Below, piece after piece: positions 61,738 to 64,000 of a stretch of 64,000 nt of DNA. Both the position numbers and the translations under genes were made by a program. Below the pieces are notes generated by a model, which searched no databases, had not been told where the DNA came from, and was given only the letters and a program-made list of their open reading frames with translations. The stretch comes from Peptococcaceae bacterium BRH_c4b (lineage in GTDB: Bacteria > Bacillota > Desulfotomaculia > Desulfotomaculales > Desulfocucumaceae), in contig LADO01000045.1 in NCBI GenBank assembly GCA_000961595.1, positions 61,886-125,885 on the forward strand, written 5' to 3'. Position 1 is the stretch's first letter. Every line of letters begins with the position of its first letter.

Positions 61738-62502
61738 TTATTCCACTTTATTATCGGCCGGAACTATTCTGGCCGATTCCGGCTCAGTCATATAATACAT
61801 ATCTCTCAAAATGACAATATTGACCCGCCTGTTGATCTGCCTGTTCGCATCATTGGTATTAGGCGCCCGTGGCCTGAATTCTCCGTAAGCCGTGGCAGAA
61901 AGACGCTGTGGCAGTATATTGAAACCGTTTAGCAATTCCTGCAACACATGCGTCGCCCTGGCTGACGATAGCTCCCAGTTGGAAGGATATTGCCTGGTGT
62001 TGATCGGAAGGTTGTCCGTGTGTCCCTCAATCTTCATGTAATTGGGAACCGTTTCCAAAATAGGGCCAATCTTATCTATGATTTCTTTTGCAGACGGAGT
62101 AAGTTCAGCAGAACCCAATTGAAACAGCACCTGCTCCTGAAAGGAAAGAACTACACCCCTTTCCTCCGTACTCACGGAAACCTGCTTGTCCAGCTTGGCC
62201 TTGGTTATATACTCCTGCAACTGTTGCTTCAGTTTCTCCAGTTTGGCCGCTTCGGTTGATGTATGAATGGGTTCCTGCTGTGACAGGCCATTTACCAGGG
62301 ACGGACCCGGAGCATCCAAAATCATCCCCCCGGCCCCCAGCGCCTTGTTTAATGAATTGGACAGTATTCTAAATTTCTGAACATCTATCTTGCTCATGGT
62401 GTAAAGTACAATAAAGAAAATTAGCAAGAGGGTGATCATATCTGAATAAGTTAATAACCAACGTTCCGAATTTTCTTTTTTTGGCTTAGCAGAGCGCTTC
62501 AA
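61738..62502 (-). CDS. motB: Flagellar stator protein MotB
   Basis: 254 aa. N-terminal plug/TM with WLLTYSDMITLLLIFFIVLY (channel Asp near residue 21). A C-terminal OmpA-like peptidoglycan-binding domain has IEGHTDNLPINTRQYPSNWELSSARA. TTG start at 62502 after GGGAGGGGG. First gene of motB-motA-cheW-cheA-cheB. Confidence 0.94.
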   Translation of the reverse strand: MKRSAKPKKENSERWLLTYSDMITLLLIFFIVLYTMSKIDVQKFRILSNSLNKALGAGGMILDAPGPSLVNGLSQQEPIHTSTEAAKLEKLKQQLQEYITKAKLDKQVSVSTEERGVVLSFQEQVLFQLGSAELTPSAKEIIDKIGPILETVPNYMKIEGHTDNLPINTRQYPSNWELSSARATHVLQELLNGFNILPQRLSATAYGEFRPRAPNTNDANRQINRRVNIVILRDMYYMTEPESARIVPADNKVE

Positions 62503-62720
62503 AAGCTGGCGCGCCCCCTCCCTATTTCGCTAAATATTGCAGAATAACCATTTTATATGCAATATTCGACTTCGAAATAAAACTTCCTTTAATTTGGCAT
62601 TAAAAATTCTTTTTTTTGCCAAAAATATACCGTCCTTTTAGTCACCTTCAACACTTCCCCGTTCTTGGATTTCACTGTATAATACTAGATGATTGGTTAC
62701 CTGGACATGGAGGTATCAGT

Positions 62721-63458
62721 ATGCTTATCGATGTAGTTCCAACCGCCAAACATATTGGCGACTATGACTTGACCGCAAAAACCGCCGTGGTTTTTGACAT
62801 CCTTAGAGCCACCAGCACCATCACCACGGCGCTAGCCAACGGATGCCTGGGAGTTTTTCCGGTATTGTCGGTGGAGGAGGCGCGCTCCCTGGCGGCTGAT
62901 CCAAAACAAAAGATACCCTCTGCCAACCCCGATGTAATGATGCTGGCCGGGGAAAGGGGAGGTCAGAAAATACCTTTCTTCCCCCACGGCAATTCACCAC
63001 TGGAATATACGGCAGAAGTAGTGGCGGGAAATTACCTGGTGCTTACTACATCCAACGGAACAAGAGCCATCAACGGCTCAGTCAGGGCCAGTTATGTATA
63101 TATTGGCAGCCTTTTAAATATCAGGGCGACTGCTGTAGCCGCAACGGGGAAAAACAAGGATATAGTACTGGTCTGCGCCGGTACTGCTGATAAATTTTCC
63201 CTGGAGGATACCCTGGCTGCAGGATTTGTCATAAAAGAGTTGCTGCACTTAAAACCCGCCCTCAGTGACCTGGCCACCGCTGCTCTCCATTTAGCCCATC
63301 ATTACAGCCGGGAGCCGGTGAAAGCTTTCCTCGATTCCAGGCACGGACAAAAACTCATCCGGCTGGGTTTGCAGGAGGATATAAATTGGTGCGCCCGGCT
63401 CAACGTTTATGATTTCACCAGCCGTTTTAAAAACGGCAGAATTGAAATCGATAAATGA
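62721..63458 (+). CDS. comB: ComB family 2-phosphosulfolactate phosphatase
   Basis: 245 aa. COG2045/ComB: AVVFDILRATSTITTALANG near residue 20, LAGERGGQKIPFF, GNSPLEYTAEV and TTSNGTRAI. In methanogens it removes phosphate from 2-phosphosulfolactate for coenzyme M; its bacterial role is not settled. The ATG at 62721 follows GGAGGT; the frame extends to 62616 without a signal. Divergent from motB. Confidence 0.87.
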   Translation: MLIDVVPTAKHIGDYDLTAKTAVVFDILRATSTITTALANGCLGVFPVLSVEEARSLAADPKQKIPSANPDVMMLAGERGGQKIPFFPHGNSPLEYTAEVVAGNYLVLTTSNGTRAINGSVRASYVYIGSLLNIRATAVAATGKNKDIVLVCAGTADKFSLEDTLAAGFVIKELLHLKPALSDLATAALHLAHHYSREPVKAFLDSRHGQKLIRLGLQEDINWCARLNVYDFTSRFKNGRIEIDK

Positions 63459-63513
63459 TTTGCTTTTATGCATTATTTATGTTAACATTTCTATTGCAGA
63501 TTTATAGTTGCGA

Positions 63514-63534
63514 GGGCGTAGCTCAGCGGGAGAA
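63514..63534 (+). pseudogene. 5' tRNA fragment (acceptor plus D-arm)
   Basis: GGGCGTAGCTCAGCGGGAGA resembles the first ~24 bases of the tRNA-Val that begins 35 bp later; only the D-arm half is present. Probably a remnant of duplication or of a lost neighbour tRNA. Confidence 0.6.
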
Positions 63535-63548
63535 AATCAAAGAATTAT

Positions 63549-63623
63549 GGGCGCATAGTTCAGCGGGAGAACGCACGGTTCACATCCGTGAAGTCGTAGG
63601 TTCAAATCCTACTGCGCCCACCA
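63549..63623 (+). tRNA. tRNA-Val (anticodon CAC)
   Basis: 75 nt including encoded CCA. A GGGCGCA/TGCGCCC acceptor stem, D-arm GTTC...GAAC, anticodon arm CACGG-TTCACAT-CCGTG (anticodon CAC), and T-arm GTAGG-TTCAAAT-CCTAC form a full cloverleaf. Confidence 0.95.
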
Positions 63624-63626
63624 CCC

Positions 63627-63664
63627 AATAGCCGTGGTTAGAATTATAACCACGGCTATTTTTC
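63627..63664 (+). terminator. Terminator after tRNA-Val
   Basis: AATAGCCGTGGTT and AACCACGGCTATT form a 13-bp stem around GAATTAT... followed by T5. Confidence 0.9.
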
Positions 63665-63685
63665 TGTAACGTATCTCTTATTATC

Positions 63686-63714
63686 TGGATATACAATTGG
63701 AAAAGTGTTATAAT
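63686..63714 (+). promoter_or_regulatory. Candidate sigma-A promoter of the last ORF
   Basis: TGGATA, 17 bp, TATAAT (63709-63714). Perfect -10, 4 of 6 in the -35. About 100 bp upstream of the coiled-coil ORF. Confidence 0.4.
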
Positions 63715-63811
63715 TTTTCAACAACTGGAAGCAACAATCTGTACAACAACTTCCCAATTAGGCATATCTCCTGGAATTTATAATACATGACGGTCAGGAG
63801 GCTGTTGACCA

Positions 63812-64000
63812 ATGCCAACTAATGATATTGTTGCCATACTCCGGACAGTTATTCAAGAAGAATTACAACCTATACGCCACGAATTTCGGGAATTCCGGCA
63901 AGAAGTCCATCAGGAGTTGCAGCAAGTTAACACACGCCTTGAGGCACTGGAACTGGGGCAGCAGGAACTGAGACAGGATGTTCAGGAGCTTAGAGTAGGC
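63812..64000 (+). CDS. Coiled-coil protein, N-terminal part, cut by window edge
   Basis: 63 codons are visible: MPTNDIVAILRTVIQEEL followed by heptad-like Gln/Glu/Leu/Arg segments (REFRQEVHQELQQV, LEALELGQQELRQDV). The ATG at 63812 follows AGGAGG by 10 nt. It resembles small coiled-coil proteins common in Bacillota; function unknown. Its end is outside the window. Confidence 0.6.
   Translation, partial: MPTNDIVAILRTVIQEELQPIRHEFREFRQEVHQELQQVNTRLEALELGQQELRQDVQELRVG

Noticed and set aside
62503..62620. Sigma-D promoter upstream of motB
   Set aside because: TAAA and GTCGAATAT are present but 17 bp apart rather than 15, so the match was considered too weak.
63514..63623. Prophage or integrative-element attachment site at tRNA-Val
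   Set aside because: The duplicated part is the 5' end rather than the 3' end of the tRNA and no integrase is in view.

Overview
The window looks like chromosomal DNA of a motile, Gram-positive-type anaerobe in the Bacillota (Clostridia; a Peptococcaceae / Desulfotomaculum-Pelotomaculum-like host is my inference). The evidence is the Bacillus/Clostridium-style fla/che operon with FliY, CheC, CheD and a short FlgD, the FliW-CsrA pair beside flagellin, strong GGAGG ribosome-binding sites, many TTG/GTG starts, and sigma-D promoters (TAAA-N15-GCCGATAT). Almost every gene is on the minus strand. The + strand genes are a PilZ protein, a MazG-like protein, a DUF1015 protein, a calcium-loop protein, ComB, tRNA-Val and a truncated coiled-coil ORF.

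Region 1 (1-10.2 kb), purine metabolism and miscellany. A purE-purB-purC-like-purF operon is read off the left edge. It is preceded by a consensus promoter and a ykkC-class leader that context identifies as a PRPP riboswitch. A separate hpt-guaA operon has a perfect sigma-A promoter and a structured leader of about 220 nt. A PilZ protein lies between the two operons, and a 68-bp hairpin element occurs once on each side of guaA-hpt. Then come a membrane-anchored protein, a MazG-like hydrolase and a DUF1015 protein.

Region 2 (10.2-36.2 kb), one 26-kb fla/che operon on the minus strand. In order of transcription: flgB flgC fliE fliF fliG fliH fliI fliJ fliK flgD (TIGR02530 protein) flgE fliL fliN-like fliO fliP fliQ fliR flhB flhA flhF flhG fliA flgF flgG cheD cheR cheC cheY fliM fliY. 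It ends at a strong terminator. Two families of dispersed intergenic repeats sit in its few gaps.

Region 3 (36.3-62.5 kb), late flagellar, glycosylation and chemotaxis genes. Reading from the right: motB motA cheW cheA cheB, then flgM flgN flgK flgL (unknown) fliW csrA hag, then the motility accessory factor gene maf, then a legionaminic-acid-type nonulosonate cluster (legB legC methyltransferase legG PIG-L deacetylase legI legH ptmE legF), then fliD fliS fliT-like flaG. Sigma-D promoters can be read before flgM, hag, fliD (weaker) and a divergent + strand gene for a calcium-loop protein. FliA made by the fla/che operon would switch these on once FlgM is exported. FliW and CsrA would set flagellin translation through a hairpin in the hag leader. 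The nonulosonate genes plus Maf would glycosylate the flagellin.

An AT-rich block (about 44.0-47.65 kb) begins in an empty 353-bp gap and ends inside legC. It looks like a horizontally exchanged sugar-tailoring cassette.

Region 4 (62.5-64 kb): comB, a duplicated 5' tRNA fragment, tRNA-Val(CAC) with a terminator, and the start of a coiled-coil protein cut by the window edge.
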